Assembly: GCA_947311845.1 (NCBI GenBank)
Contig: CAMZMU010000035.1
Span: 3,432,532-3,496,531 of the forward strand
Length of the DNA: 64,000 nucleotides
Direction: 5' to 3'
Origin: Poa pratensis
Lineage: Eukaryota; Streptophyta; Magnoliopsida; Poales; Poaceae
The translations under genes and the position numbers were made by a program. The notes below the pieces were generated by a model. The model was not told the origin of the DNA. It made no database searches and saw nothing but the letters and a program-made list of their open reading frames with translations. Shown here piece after piece: positions 34,360 through 47,223 of the stretch (position 1 is its first letter; each line of letters begins with the position of its first letter).

Positions 34360-35381
34360 TTTGGTGATGACACAGTTTAAACTCTTAAGTTTATTGGAGT
34401 ATATACATTTTTTATATGACACAGTTTAGACTCGTAAGTTATTGGAGTAATATATTTGTGGTGCCCCAGTTTATACTCGTGAGGGTATGGAGTAATATAT
34501 TTTGGATGTCACAGTTTAGACTCGTAGGTTATTGGAGTATACATTTCATGGTCGTGATTTTTATTGGAGTATACATTTCATGAGGTTGTGGAGTTTTATA
34601 TATTTTATCACATATTTAATATTTTCTGCCCCAGTTTATACTCATGAGGGTATGGAGTAATATTTGATGACACAGTTTAGACTCGTAGGTCATTGGAGTA
34701 TTTTTTTTTTGTTGGCACAGTTTAGACTCATAAGTTTCTTGGAGTAATATATTTTGGACGGCACAGTTTAGACTCGTAAGTTATTGGAGTAATATTTTTT
34801 TTTGGCGACACAGTTTAGACTCGTAAGTTATTGGAGTAATCTTTTCTTGTTTGGTGCCCCAGTTTAAACTCATGAGGGTATGGAGTAGTATATTTTGGAC
34901 GACACAGTTTAGACTCGTAAGTTATTGGAGTAAATTTTTTTGGCAACACAGTTTAGACTCGTAAGTTATTGGAGTAACCCTTTTTTGTTGACGCAGTTTA
35001 GACTCGTAAGTTATTGGAGTATATGTTCTTTTTGTCACTCAAAAGTTTATTGGAGTGATTTTTTTGGCAACACAGTTTAGACTCGTAAGTTATTGGAGTA
35101 TTACTTTTATTTAGTGCCCCAGTTTATACTCATGAGGGTACGGAGTAGTATATTTTTTATGACACAGTTTAGACTCGTAAGTTATTGGAGTAATATATTT
35201 TGGGTGCCCAAGTTTGTACACATGCGGGTATGGAGTAATATATTTTTGATGTCACAGTTTATACTCGTAAGTTATTGGAGTACTAGTTTTGTGCCACAGT
35301 TTATACTCATGAGGGTATGGAGTAATATATTTTTGATGTCACAGTTTATACTCGTAAGTTATTGGAGTAATATATTTTGGT
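34360..35381. repeat. Minisatellite between integrase and 3' LTR of Gypsy element
   Basis: About 20 degenerate units, usually 40-50 bp, each built on CAGTTTAGACTCGTAAGTTA followed by TTGGAGTA, or the variant AGTTTATACTCATGAGGGTA followed by TGGAGTA. Spacers are rich in T and ATATTTT. The array begins immediately after the integrase stop. Tandem repeats in this position are known for Tat elements, where they can seed satellite DNA. Confidence 0.85.
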
Positions 35382-38300
35382 TTAAGCATAATAGCGCTTA
35401 AGGAATTTTCCGTTTACCGGTGACGGCGAGTATTTGCCATCTGGCGATATAATTCTGTATGCGCCGCTTGAATAAACTTCTTTTACGACGTAGGGACCTT
35501 CCCATTTTGGTTCAAATTTTCCTTTCATCCGCCGAGTGATATTCATAGGGCGGATAACGGCGAGCACTAGATCTCCTTGTTTAAATGATCTACGCTTAAC
35601 ACGTTTATCAAAGGCTCGTGACATTCTGGCCTGATATGCCTCAAGATTTTGTAAAGCTTGAAGTCTTTTGCCTTCAAGTCTTTCTAGTTCATCGAGGCGT
35701 AACTGTGTTGATTTTTCCTCTGATAGATTTTCATGAGTGGCGACCCTTAATGAAGTAATTTGGACTTCCAAAGGTAAAACTGCTTCTCCTCCAAATACTA
35801 GGGAATAAGGCGTCATCCCCGTCGGTGTCCGCGTCGTGGTTCTATACGCCCACAATGCTTCGAGAAGTTTTTCATGCCACTCTCGCTTATTGCCGGATAC
35901 AACTTTCTTTAGCAATTTACATAGAGTTTTATTAAAAGCCTCTGCTTGTCCGTTAGCGGCCGGATTATATGCCGTAGAGTAGAAATGATTTATCTTGAAT
36001 TTTGAACATAGCTTGTCCACATGTTTATTTTTAAAAGGAGTTCCATTATCAGACATGATCCGAGAAGGAACGCCAAAGCGATATATTAGTTGCGTTCTTA
36101 TAAAATGTTCCACATTTTGTGCGTTATCCTCTTTTAGTGGTATGAGTTCAGCCCACTTAGAGAAATAATCGGTCGCGGCTAGGATGAATTTGTGACCTTT
36201 GGATGATGGAGGGTTAATTGGACCCACTATATCCATCCCCCACATTTCGAAAGGCCAAGACATATTTGTTGCATGAAGTGGTTCATGTGGCTGTGTATAA
36301 AGTCAGCATGCACTTGACATTCATGACATTTCTTTGCGAATTTGGTGGCGTCTTCAAACATAGTGGGCCAATAGTAACCTAAACGCCTTAATTGGTAGTG
36401 TAATTTAGGACCAGATTGGTGCGAGCCACATATTCCAGCATGCACCTCATTTAAAGCCTCCATAATTTCATTTCCAGCAGGCAACGCAATAATATGCCGT
36501 CATGCGAACGCCTATAAAGTGTATCGTTGATGCATGTGTAATGAATTGACCTTTTTCGGATTCTAGATTTTTCGCTAGCGTCGAGAGGTAAGTATCCATG
36601 AAGCAAATATTCTAAGAATGGTGCTCGCCAATCACCTACCTCAATTTCGCATACGTCGGCTGTCATTGCAGAAGATACTATTATTTCTTCTTCTTCAACA
36701 TATACTGGTAGTACTCTTCGCTCCTCTACATGTACGTCCATTGTTTCATGTGAGTTTAATGACATACTAGCAGCTAAACCAGCTAAGGCGTCAGCCTTTC
36801 ATTTTGATTTCTAACTATATGCTGAATATTTATATCAGCAAACATGGCTAGAAGCTCTTTAGCCCTTTTAAAATATGGCATTAGTTCTTGTTTCTTTACT
36901 GTATAGATTCCCAACAACTGATTAATTACTAGCTGTGAGTCTCCATAGACAGAGAGCGTATCTAGCCCCATGTTTATACCTATCTCCAGCCCAATGATAA
37001 GAGCTTCGTATTCAGCTGAATTATTTGATATTGCAGATGTTAGGGTGAATGAGTATGGGATCACCCCTTCGTTAGGCGTAACGAAGACAACTCCGGCGCC
37101 TGCTGCCCCAGATCTCCGAGAAGCACCGTCAAAGTACATTTGCCATGTTGATTTGGTAACAGTTGTGGCAAATACGTCCTCATCTGGCAAGTCGTCATCT
37201 ATAGGAAAATCATCTGGGATCGGGTGCGCCGCCAAGAAGTTCGCCAAGGCTTGACCTTTCATGGCTTTCTGAGGTACGTATGTAATGTCGAATTGTGACA
37301 AAAACATCGCCCATTTTGCTAGTCTCCCTGAGAGCACCATTTTACTTAAAATATATCTGAGAGGATCTGCTCTCGAGACTAAATGCACTGTGTGTTCTAA
37401 CATGTAATGCCGCAATTTTTGTGCAGCAAAGACTAGTGCAAGACATATTTTTTCCATGTCGGATAATTGCATTCAGCCCCTACCAAGGTACGACTGAGAT
37501 AATACAAGGATGTTTCTTTCCCTGCATCATTATTTTGTGCCAAAAGGGCGCCCAACGAAGTAGGCATGGCTGCAGTATAAAGAATTAATGGCCGATCTTT
37601 GACCGGTGCACCTAAACAGGCGGATTCATAAATATTTTTTAATTTCCAAGAATGCATTTTGGCATGCTTGATCCCATTCGAAAGGGACTCCCTTTTTCAT
37701 AAGCCGTGAGAAAGGTTTGCATCTCCCGGATAAATTTGAAATAAATCGTCTAATATATGCTAAATGCCCCTGGAAACTTTTTAACTTTTTAAGGTTCACA
37801 GGCGGTGGCATTTTGACGATCGCTTGTACTTTGGACGGATCAATTTGAATACCGCGCTTTGTAACCACAAAACCCAGAAATTTTCCGGAGGAAACTCCGA
37901 ATGCACACTTCATTGGGTTCATTTTTAGATTGTGTTGTCTAAGACGCTCGAAAACCATTTCTAGATGTTTTAAATGATCTTGTTCGCGCTTTGATTTTAC
38001 AACTATGTCATCAATATAACATTCGACGATATCATACAACAACCCATCTAAGATGATTGTCATGGCACGTTGGTATGTCGCCCCAGCATTTTTCAACCCG
38101 AAAGGCATAACCTTATAACAGTATATACCCTTAGGTGTGCGGAACGCTGTTAATTCTTCATCTTCCGGCGCCATTTTTATTTGATTATAACCGGAATAAC
38201 CATCCATGAAAGAAAATATTTCATGTCCCATGGTGGCATCGACTAGTATTTCAGAAATAGGTATGGGGAAGTCATCTTTGGGACACGCTTTGTTTAAATC

Positions 38301-39793
38301 CCGAAAATCTACACATATACGTGTTTGACCATTTCTCTTTTTGACAGGAACAATACACGAGACCCATGTGGGATATTTAACTTCTCTAATGAACCCTGCG
38401 GCTATGAGTTTGTCTACCTCGGCTTCTATTTTTGGAAGTATTTCAGGTCGGTATTTTCTTTGTGCTTGTTTCACTGGGGTAGCGTCGTCTTGTACGGCGA
38501 GGTGATGGACAGCTACTTTGGGGTCTAGTCCAGGCATTTCCTCGTACGTCCAAGCGAATACATCTCTGTTCGCACACAAGAATTCATGATATTTGTGTTT
38601 GTTTTCTTCGGACAAATGTTTACTAATAAAAACCGGACGAGGATCATCGGTCGTACCAATATTTATTTCTTCCAAGTCATCAACGGTACATTGGTTGCCA
38701 TCTTCCATTTGTGGAGATGCGTCCGTCATGTCCATATATTCAGCCGAAGCCATACAAACTTCATATCCTAAACCATGCTTCTTTTCTTTCAGAACTTGGT
38801 CTTCATGGAGAGCTTCAAGTTGTTCTTGCGATAAAGCCTTTTCAAATGGTGCTAGCTGCCCTCGTCCATCGCATAGAGACGGACCAGCGGCGACGTCATA
38901 TCCCATCTGCTGCATCATATACAAGACTTTGTTATCGTACAAAGAAATAGGTATGGATTCATCATCTTTGTTAAACACAGATATTTGTGTTACATTTTTA
39001 TTTTTATTTTCATTGTCACTTGTACCACGTGGCCCTTTTCGAGATTGTTTTATTCTATATTGTACCAAAGGAGGCAAAGGTGTAGGGAAAGTAGTACCTT
39101 TCATGTCACATGATTTATCTATGACACGAAATATTGGGTCGCCTTTCTTTCTTTGGCTACTTGGTATATACTGGTACGTCTTTTTCTTTGACGAGGATTC
39201 TGCGATCTCTTTTTTTACAAAATTTGACTCAGGCGCAATCAAAGATTTTGGTTTGTGCACCTTGTCAACAGGCTCGAAATAGAACTTTGCATCGGCATAG
39301 AAAGATTCAGCTATAGTGAATGGCTTTTTATCGGCAAATATCCTGACTGTATTCCCTGTCTGATCTACGTATTTGATACACTGATGTAAAGTGGATGGCA
39401 CGACTTGGTTCTCATGTAACCATGGGCGTCCAATCAATGCATTGTATGAAGTAGCTGCGTCAATTACGTGAAACTTCACGTACGTGGATAGTGTATCCAA
39501 TTTCAAAACCAACGAGATGGTTCCCATGGCCTCTTGTCCTGATTGATTAAAGCCATGTATAACCACATTAGACTTGCTCAAATCTCTTTGGAATATCCAA
39601 TCCTTTTTAATGTACGTAATGGTAGAAGGTTTATAGCTGATCCACCATCTATCATTATGCGGTTTACAGGCAACACATCAATTTCGCCAAACATGAGAAG
39701 CGGCCTGTTGTGCTTCTTAGGTCCTAACAACATATCCTCATCTGTGAATGACATATTTAGAACTTCAGATTCTTCTAACTCTGTTTGGGACAC
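35382..39793 (-). pseudogene. Gypsy pol region (protease to integrase), frame-broken
   Basis: Successive frames on the - strand cover pol. 39793-39578 and 39581-37626 contain a protease-like region and reverse transcriptase (CVDFRDLNKACPKDDFPIP, DGYSGYNQI, YIDDIVV). 37657-37433 has the retroviral-type RNase H (LYTAAMPTSLGALLAQ). 37472-36783 has the second, archaeal-type RNase H (YFDGASRRSGAAGAG, NNSAEYEAL, YGDSQLV). 36765-36227 has the integrase zinc-binding part (C-H-E-C). 36263-35382 has the integrase core (GMDIVGP, SDNGTPF, NPAANGQAEAFNK) and a chromatin-side tail. Frame changes near 39580, 37640, 37450, 36780, 36470 and 36250 break it into at least six pieces. Confidence 0.85.
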
Positions 39794-39911
39794 TTCAACT
39801 CTATAATCTTCTGGAAATGTGAGTGCCGTGACAAGGCTTTACGCATATCAGATGAAAGACACAAAGCATCATACACAGAAAGCATAGCTGGTATTTTCTT
39901 CAAATGTGCGA

Positions 39912-42828
39912 TTACATCATACTTGACTGGCGCCCTACATGCAGGGTCAGTCGACTCATTTGGAACTGCATCCTTGCTTTTTGGTTCCTTTCTAGGTGGG
40001 GATAAGGGTCTACTAGTTGGCGACCTGATCTAAGCTGAACCTGATCGACTTCTAATGGTTCATCTTCAGGGAAACATAGAGACTCATCATCATCCTCAAA
40101 CACACCAATAGTGAGAACGTTGAATTCTTCACATGGGGCCTTCCTGCGCTTCGTGGTGTGCTGATATATCTTTGGTGCGAAGCGCAGAGGAGGGGCTTCT
40201 TCCATCACTGAGGGTAGTACACGGCGTTTTGGCCGCTGCTGCCCCCAATCTTGCGCTCCTCGCGAACCACATAAGCTTGGCCATGCACCATTGCTGCAGG
40301 GTATGTAAGCCTCTCCTTTATGCTGATCTTGCGTTTTGGCAAGGCCTGGAATGATCATAGGAGAAAAACCATATTCTGGTATCAATATCATATCATCATA
40401 AGTTGCTCTCATATTTGAAGATGCGCAACTCACCGAATCATCTTGCAGGGTAGCGACATTTGCTGTCACCATCTTCTTTCCCTTTGTCATGCTTTTGAGG
40501 AGATCCGCATCAATAGTCCCCTCATCAATCATTTTTTGTATGATATTCTTCACAACAAAGCAACCTTTGAGTGTATGACCCAAAATGCGATGGTAATGAC
40601 AGAAATTTGGATCATTGAATTTTGAGGCTTCATCTGGCCTTTTAGGAGTAGGAAGTTCTATGAGGTTCAACTCCTTTAGACCTCTGAAAAGGTCATCAAT
40701 CTCTTGTACAGGAAAAGAATACTCCCTATTTTGGCGCTCGCTGAGAGTTGGCCTCCTAGCGACTTGTGAACCTCTTTGTTCTTGGTTCCTTGGCGCAGCC
40801 CTCCCTGACTGAAAGTGAGAACTCACCGCTGTTGTTTCCATTGCTTGTGCTGACCTTGGCTTCATTGGTGGCTTCTGATCCCGCTGAATACTTTTTCTAC
40901 GGGTCTGTTGAACGTTGTTTTTGTTCGACGAGCCATGAGCTGCATGTAATTCTCTATGTCTGTGCTTTGGAGGCTAGATCTTCAAATGTGAGGACGTACT
41001 CCTTGTAACTGTACAGCCACATCAGACCGCAATTATTTGTGCACATACGCACCGCTTCTGGCTCACTAATCAGCTGTGCACAATGAAGACTAAGATTTCT
41101 CCATCTATTTATGAAGTCTGCTGCCTTCTCATTCATACCTTGTTCAGTTTGAGTCAGCTCTGTAATACCCACTACCCTTTGAGTACTATAAAACCGCTCA
41201 AGGAAAGCATTCTGCATCTGCTCCCATGTTTTGATGGAATTTGGCGCTAATTTACTATACCAAGTGAAGGCAGGTCCGGACAATGTTTGCACGAACTGTC
41301 TCAACAGAAGTGCCCCATTATGAGCTGTGTCTTGACAGGCTGCAAGGAAGTGTGCTATGTGCTCATGCGGAGATCCGCTTCCAGTGAACTTGCCGAACGC
41401 TGGCTGCCGATAGTTGCTTGGATAGGCACGAGATCAACATCTGGTGGATACGGCTTCTCATAACCTGGCCGCATGGAGTAATGATTTTGCATCAGCTGCG
41501 CCTTCACCCCTTCGGCAATCATTCTTTGAATCGCCTCATGGTTAAGTGCAGCACCTCCCTGTTGGCTGCTAGTACCCTCATCACTATTCCTTTCATTGCC
41601 CTTGTTTTGATCATTACTCTTCTGATTTCGGAGGGCAACAAGCTCATCTTCTTTTTGTTGAAGTATATTTCTAAGCTCGGATAACTGCTCCTCGACTGAA
41701 CGAGTGTCATTCGCAACTAGGACTTGCTCCGTATGATCTGCAACATGGTTATACGGCTGGTCCACGTGAGCCTCTAGCTCATTCTCAGAAGGACAAGGGG
41801 TACTATCGGACAGGGGATTATAAGACCCTTCATAACTTGACCCCAGTTCTTCATTGTCTGAACCTTTATAACTGCGTGTCCTACGACGAGGACCTTCTGT
41901 GATAGTCTTGCGTGCCTTCTTTCTCTTGTAATGTGTTGATGTAGAAGACGTTTCACTGGCGCTGTTTGCTGCTCTACTCACACCAACTGGCATTGCTTGG
42001 AACACTTCATATGAGCTACTCTTTTTTCGACGAGAGGGCCATGGAGCCAAGCTTGTGGCCACCTTATTTGATGGATCTGATAGCCATTTGTTCACTTTAG
42101 CTTTGCTGTCATGAACTGATGAAGAGGGTTCCGTCCCTTGTACTCTGCTTGAACCAGATCTTGCTCGTACTGCTAGCTCTCTTTCCTTGAGTGTTGCCCG
42201 TCTTGAACGGACACGAGCAGCTTGGTTTACATACTCTTGGCGTTCAGGATGTTGCTGAATGAACTCTTCATACTCAGGACGTCTAGCCAAAGCCTCTGCT
42301 TGCCGCATGATGGCGCCACCCTCATCATTTTGAGATGCGGATGCCCCGGGCAAGTATGACCTTAGTGTTTGACATATGCATTTGATAACATACGACTCAT
42401 CATGATGTTGCACCCGCATTTTTGGACGAGTGTTCTTCCATCTACCCTTGACAGACTTGCTTACATGTGCGCGATGTTGGTTTGCCGCACCTTGATCAAC
42501 TGCAGCTGGAAGCTCAACCCAAGAACGAGAGCACTTCTCTGGCGCCGCTGATGTAGCACCGGATCAACGAACCTTCAGAGGATTCTCTTGTGATGGGCTT
42601 TTCTTCTGACAAAGGGTTTGATAATGCTGAAGTTGGATCTATGTGACCTTTTGCGGTCATGAGAAGTAAGGCACACCCCTTATATACAAGCGAGTGTTTG
42701 CCGTTTGGTTCTGCATATGTGGGGAAGAACTCGGGTGCATCTACCCGAAGTTGTCCTCTTGGCCGAGGAGATTCCGTCTCCTCTACAACAGCTTTGCCTT
42801 TATCTGCCGCAGAAGTTATGAGCTCCAC
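39912..42828 (-). pseudogene. Gypsy gag region, frame-broken
   Basis: Frames 42828-42514, 42419-41355, 41304-40954 and 40865-39912 on the - strand. The third holds the Retrotrans_gag capsid signature (FVQTLSGPAFTWY, FLERFYS, FINRWRNLS). The second is a charged N-terminal region (residues about 230-280 coiled-coil-like, KEDELVALRNQ). The fourth contains a C-H-Y-H...GHTLKGC-type region rather than a classic CCHC knuckle. A further short frame (43253-43005) may be the first gag exon or leader, with low confidence. Stops and shifts separate all parts. Confidence 0.75.
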
Positions 42829-43480
42829 CCTTCAGTTTGGAAGGAGTGAGCGGCACGCGACTTTGGTCGACGAAGACGAGAAAACTGGTTCCCGCCTAGT
42901 TGGAGTAACTGGAGCTGAAACAGACCGTGCTGGCGTAGCTATCTTCAGTGGAGCTGCTCTCTTTGCAAGAACAGGCCACTCCTCAAGAGTCGTGCCTTGG
43001 AATTTCAGTGGAGCTTGCTGGCTTGAAGCTGGACATGCGCTGCCTTTGCAAAACCAGGAGGAACTGAACTAGATGGAGCAGCCTTGTGCACCTTCACGTA
43101 CTGGTCTTGTGCGGCAGCTTTGATCTTTTTGCTGCTGCAGCTCTCATCCTCCTCTTGCTGACTTAGACAGCACGGGAATAAATCCATCATGGCTGCTGAA
43201 TTGACTTCTTCTTCTTCCTTTGCTTCACGGGTGATGCAGCTGTTGTTTTCCAACTTTCACTCACACAAGTCACCAGCGGACCGAGGGCACATCAACCCAA
43301 AGGTCACCAAAACGGACAGTGACAAACTGCTGAACTTGTCCTCCATACCTTCATATAAATGAAGAAAACCATATATTAGTTTTCTTGCGTACATGTATAT
43401 ATATATTTTTTTGACATGTTTATTTTATGAAGTCATATATTGCAGTCTATGTTGGAATTCGAAGATGAGGGGAGAAATAG

Positions 43481-43497
43481 TCCCACCGGGCGTGCCA
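43481..43497 (-). other. Putative primer-binding site of the Gypsy element
   Basis: The - strand reads TGGCACGCCCGGTGGGA five bases inside the right LTR. It starts with TGG, as expected for a tRNA 3' CCA end. Which tRNA it pairs with was not determined. Confidence 0.5.
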
Positions 43498-43502
43498 GAA
43501 TC

Positions 43503-46500
43503 TGATGACGGGAAAATGGGGCGATCGCAAAATACGTACGCGTCCACGTCATAGAGACAGATAGTATAATTTAAATGCGTAAATGCATAAATGAATAAAG
43601 ATATCAAACATTGCAGGTACTTTATTTCCAGAACTCTTACATATATATAAAAGATCTGTTAATTACATCTCCGGAGAGAAAACCCCTGATTAAGAATTCC
43701 AACTTTCTAATATAAAGGATTACAACATATGAGCACTACAAAGTGTAGAAAAGAAAACTACAAAATGTAGAAAATAAGTCCTCCTCGCTGTCGTCGATGT
43801 CGGCGTATTCGGAGAGCCATGAAGTATATCTATGCTAATATATAGGTAGCATAATGTTCATCATATGATTTTTATAGCACGTACATGACTTGGCTATTTT
43901 TTACCTAGTTCATTAACCATTCGAAATTTGTCTATAAGTAGTGTTTTATCTTATTGGTGATATGCGCATTTTTAATGGTTAATTAGCGGTTTAGCAAGCA
44001 TGTGTGCAATATATGGTATAACTCATTTTGTGAGCCAAATTTATCATGCATGTGATTTCTATATGCATGCATGGATGGAGAAAATGTCTTATTCAATTTG
44101 TAGCAACGTATATAGCATTGCATTAAGCCAATATATATATGGAGGTTAAGGATGCACTATGTTATGTTTAGTGCAAGTAACATAGGCTATGATCCTAGTT
44201 ATCATTTAATTATGCATATGCACACACCTATATGAGAGGGATGCATGGTTTGATTTTAATCTATATGAGAGATTGTCTTATAACATGTGGGTTTATCGCC
44301 TACATGCACCTATATGGAGAGCATAGCTTAATTATGCATTAAAACATGGGATTTAGAGTTCCCCGGTTTGTGTCAGTATGACCAAACCAAAGGAGTAATA
44401 TGAGCAACTTGGCTTGTGTCGATATGACCAAGCCACGGGCATGATTTTAGTAACTTCGTGGATGTATGCACCTATATAAAATAAATGCATGGTTCATTTT
44501 AAATCTATATGAGAGATTATCTTATGACATGCAGGTTTATTGCCTACATGCGATTGTTATCTTATGACATGTGGGTTTATTGCCTACATGGGACCGAACT
44601 AAAGGGCATGATTTCGATGACATATATATATATTCGAGCAACTTGGTTTGTGTCAATGTGACCAAACCAAGAGCATGATTTTTGGAAACATATACATTTA
44701 GACCACTTGGTTTGTGTCAATGTGACCAAACCAAAGGGCGTGATTTTGATGATGCGTATATTTTGAGAAACTTAGTTCATGTCAATGTGACCAAACCAAA
44801 GCATGATTTTTGGAAACATATGCATTTAGACCACTTGGTTTGTGTCAATGTGACCAAACCAAAGGGGCGTGATTTTGATGATGCGTATATTTTGAGAAAC
44901 TTGGTTCATGTCAATGTGACCAAACCAAAGCATGATTTTTGGAAACATATGCATTTAGACCACTTGGTTTGTGTCAATGTGACCAAACCAAAGGGACGTG
45001 ATTTTGATGATACGTATATTTTGAGCAACTTGGTTCATGTCAATGTGACCAAACCAAGAGCATGATTTTTGGAAACATATATATTTTTAGACCACTTGGT
45101 TTGTGTCAATGTGACCAAACCAAAGGGGCATAATTCTGAGGATGCAACTTGGTTCATGTCAATGTGACCAAACCAAGAGCATGATTTTTGGAAACATATA
45201 TATTTTTAGACCACTTGGTTTGTGTCAATGTGACCAAACCAAAGGGGCATAATTCTGAGGATGCAACTTGGTTCATGTCAATGTGACCAAACCAAGAGCG
45301 TGATTTCGGTAACATATGCATTTAGGGCAAATTCCATGATCAAGAGAATAGCAACTAACATATAACATAAGCTCTTAGGAAGAGCAAATTCCTTAGTTTG
45401 TGTCGATGTGACCAAACTAAAGATTAGATGAAGCTCCATGGCGTGTGTCAATGTGACCAGCCAGGCAGCGATGCAAAGATCATGTTCTCACCTTCTTCCG
45501 ATGTCCTCCGGCGCTTCTTCTTGCGTATGCGAAGGCGGCGTACCGGACTCGTGGATGTCGAACGGCCGGCCGGCAGACACCAAACACCCAACGCGTAGTA
45601 GCGTGAGTGTTGAGTAGCTGACGACTAGCAACGCCGACGACGAGCGGCCGGCGGCGTGTATGTGGATGAGCGGCGACGGCGCTGTGTATGCGAGCGAGCG
45701 GTCACCGATGGACTGGTGCGTGTATCAGCGATGGACTGGATGATTAGCGTTTTCTCGTTTGCAGGAATGAGCACTGCTGTTTATATAGGCGGCGAGCGAG
45801 GACGTCTTCGTGACACAGCACGCACGCGTTCTACCGATCGTGGGCGAGATCGTGGGCGTAGTGGCCAGTTGGAAATTTGGGCGTCAAGTTTTCTTCACGT
45901 AAGACTCGACCCGCCTACAGATATTTATCTCCTGATCGGTCGAAGAAGGCCGATGCAGGTCGTTTGATTGTGTCCGCATGGGCTCTAGCCACTAATCCAT
46001 ACTTATGTTGATTAAGTAGCTAAAATGGGCCCTTGATTGTTTAAACATTGTGTGGGCTTCTATTGTAAGTACGCAGCCATGCATGGCTCTGGGCCATTGG
46101 GTGGGTGATTAATTAGTTGGTAATCTCTCCGTCTAATCCATGCATGATATATGCATGCACGTAGCTGGTATATGAGACCATGTGATATTTTCCGCGTGAA
46201 GTTCAAATGGTTAACTAATATTAATTTATTTTGGAATTTCCTTTTAATGCGGTGTTTTGCACATATATTGCGACTGTATTTCAGAGTGTTGTCGGAATGA
46301 TGCCGACGTTTTGTCTCGCCTGTCGAATATTTGGCAAAATTAATATCGCCTCGACGATGAGCTTTTTTCAATAGTAGATTGACCGCTCGATATTTATTCG
46401 GCGGTTGAATTTCTGATGCATTGATTATATTTTACGAAGATATAAGGTCACCTACGACGGCGAGTATTTGATGGCCTATCGATGGTTTTATTTTCGATAA

Positions 46501-46672
46501 AGGCCGTATATTAATGAAGATATCAAATTATTGTCGATGATTTATGCATCGAACAATTTGTCTCCTTTTTATTATGAGGCAAATCCTATTTTCTATGATT
46601 CATCTCATTATTAAATCATTTTATCATATTTCAGAATCTCTTTTATTTTTTAAGACAAAATCAGTGTCAACA
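43503..46672 (-). repeat. Right LTR (5' LTR) of the Gypsy element
   Basis: A 3170-bp repeat with the same hairpin array (about 44364-45460) and GC-rich block. It ends GTGTCAACA before the TACAT duplication. The 38-bp segment at 32908-32946 of the left LTR is missing here, near 45934. Confidence 0.92.
45779..45789 (-). promoter_or_regulatory. Putative TATA box of the Gypsy element (5' LTR)
   Basis: CCTATATAAAC on the - strand, about 0.9 kb from the start of the 5' LTR. This implies a U3 of about 0.9 kb and a long R/U5 leader of more than 2 kb that includes the hairpin array. This is position-based inference. Confidence 0.45.
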
Positions 46673-46677
46673 TACAT

Positions 46678-47223
46678 CAAGGGTGCAACCAGCGAATCCT
46701 CCACTTTGACATCAAGCCTCACAACATCTTGCTGGACTACAACTTCAATCCAAAGATTTCAGACTTTGGCCTAGCAAAGTTGTGTGCAAGAGACCAAAGC
46801 ATTGTTACCCTAACTGCAGCAAGAGGCACCATGGGCTACATCGCACCAGAGCTATATTCTCACAACTTTGGAGGGGTGTCGTACAAGTCAGATGTGTACA
46901 GTTTCGGCATGCTTGTGTTGGAAATGGTGAGCGGACGGAGGAACTCTGACCCAAGTGTCGAGAACCAGAACGAGGTATATCTCCCAGAGTGGATCTACGA
47001 GAAGGTAATCGCTGGGCAGGAGTTAGAGGTTGCCGTGGAAACAACACATGAAGAGAAAGAGAAGATAAGACTGCTGACCATTGTGGCACTGTGGTGTATC
47101 CAGTGGAACCCCAAGAATCGGCCATCAATGACAAAGGTGGTAAACATGTTAACGGGGAGGTTGCAGAACCTGCAGATCCCCCCTAAGCCGTTTGTCTCAT
47201 GTGGAAATCAACCTACGACATAA
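46678..47223 (+). pseudogene. LRK10-like pseudogene copy 2, C-lobe of kinase
   Basis: The last piece resumes after the TACAT duplication at QGC and reads RILHFDIKPHNILLD, DFGLAKLC, GTMGYIAPE, SDVYSFGMLVLEM, then the subdomain XI region (CIQWNPKNRPSMTKVVNML). The stop TAA is at 47221-47223. This segment has no frameshift. It joins seamlessly to the segment ending at 30470, which proves that the 16-kb element interrupted one kinase gene. Confidence 0.9.

Larger units (their letters stand above)
30471..46672 (-). mobile_element. Ty3-Gypsy LTR retrotransposon, Tat-like, degenerate
   Basis: A 16.2-kb element inserted in the kinase exon of the LRK10-like pseudogene, with TACAT duplications (30466-30470 and 46673-46677). 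LTRs of 3218 and 3170 bp start TGATGACGGG and end GTGTCAACA. Gag and pol lie on the - strand in the order capsid, protease, reverse transcriptase, RNase H, second RNase H, integrase. The extra RNase H and the long repeat-rich stretch between integrase and the 3' LTR are features of the Tat lineage. A putative primer site (TGGCACGCCCGGTGGGA, - strand, 43481-43497) lies inside the right LTR; its tRNA was not identified. Several frame breaks suggest it cannot move on its own. Confidence 0.93.

Noticed and set aside
34360..35381. Regularly spaced repeats that could suggest a CRISPR array
   Set aside because: Units and spacers are both degenerate, the setting is a plant Gypsy element, and no cas genes are present. 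It is a retrotransposon minisatellite.
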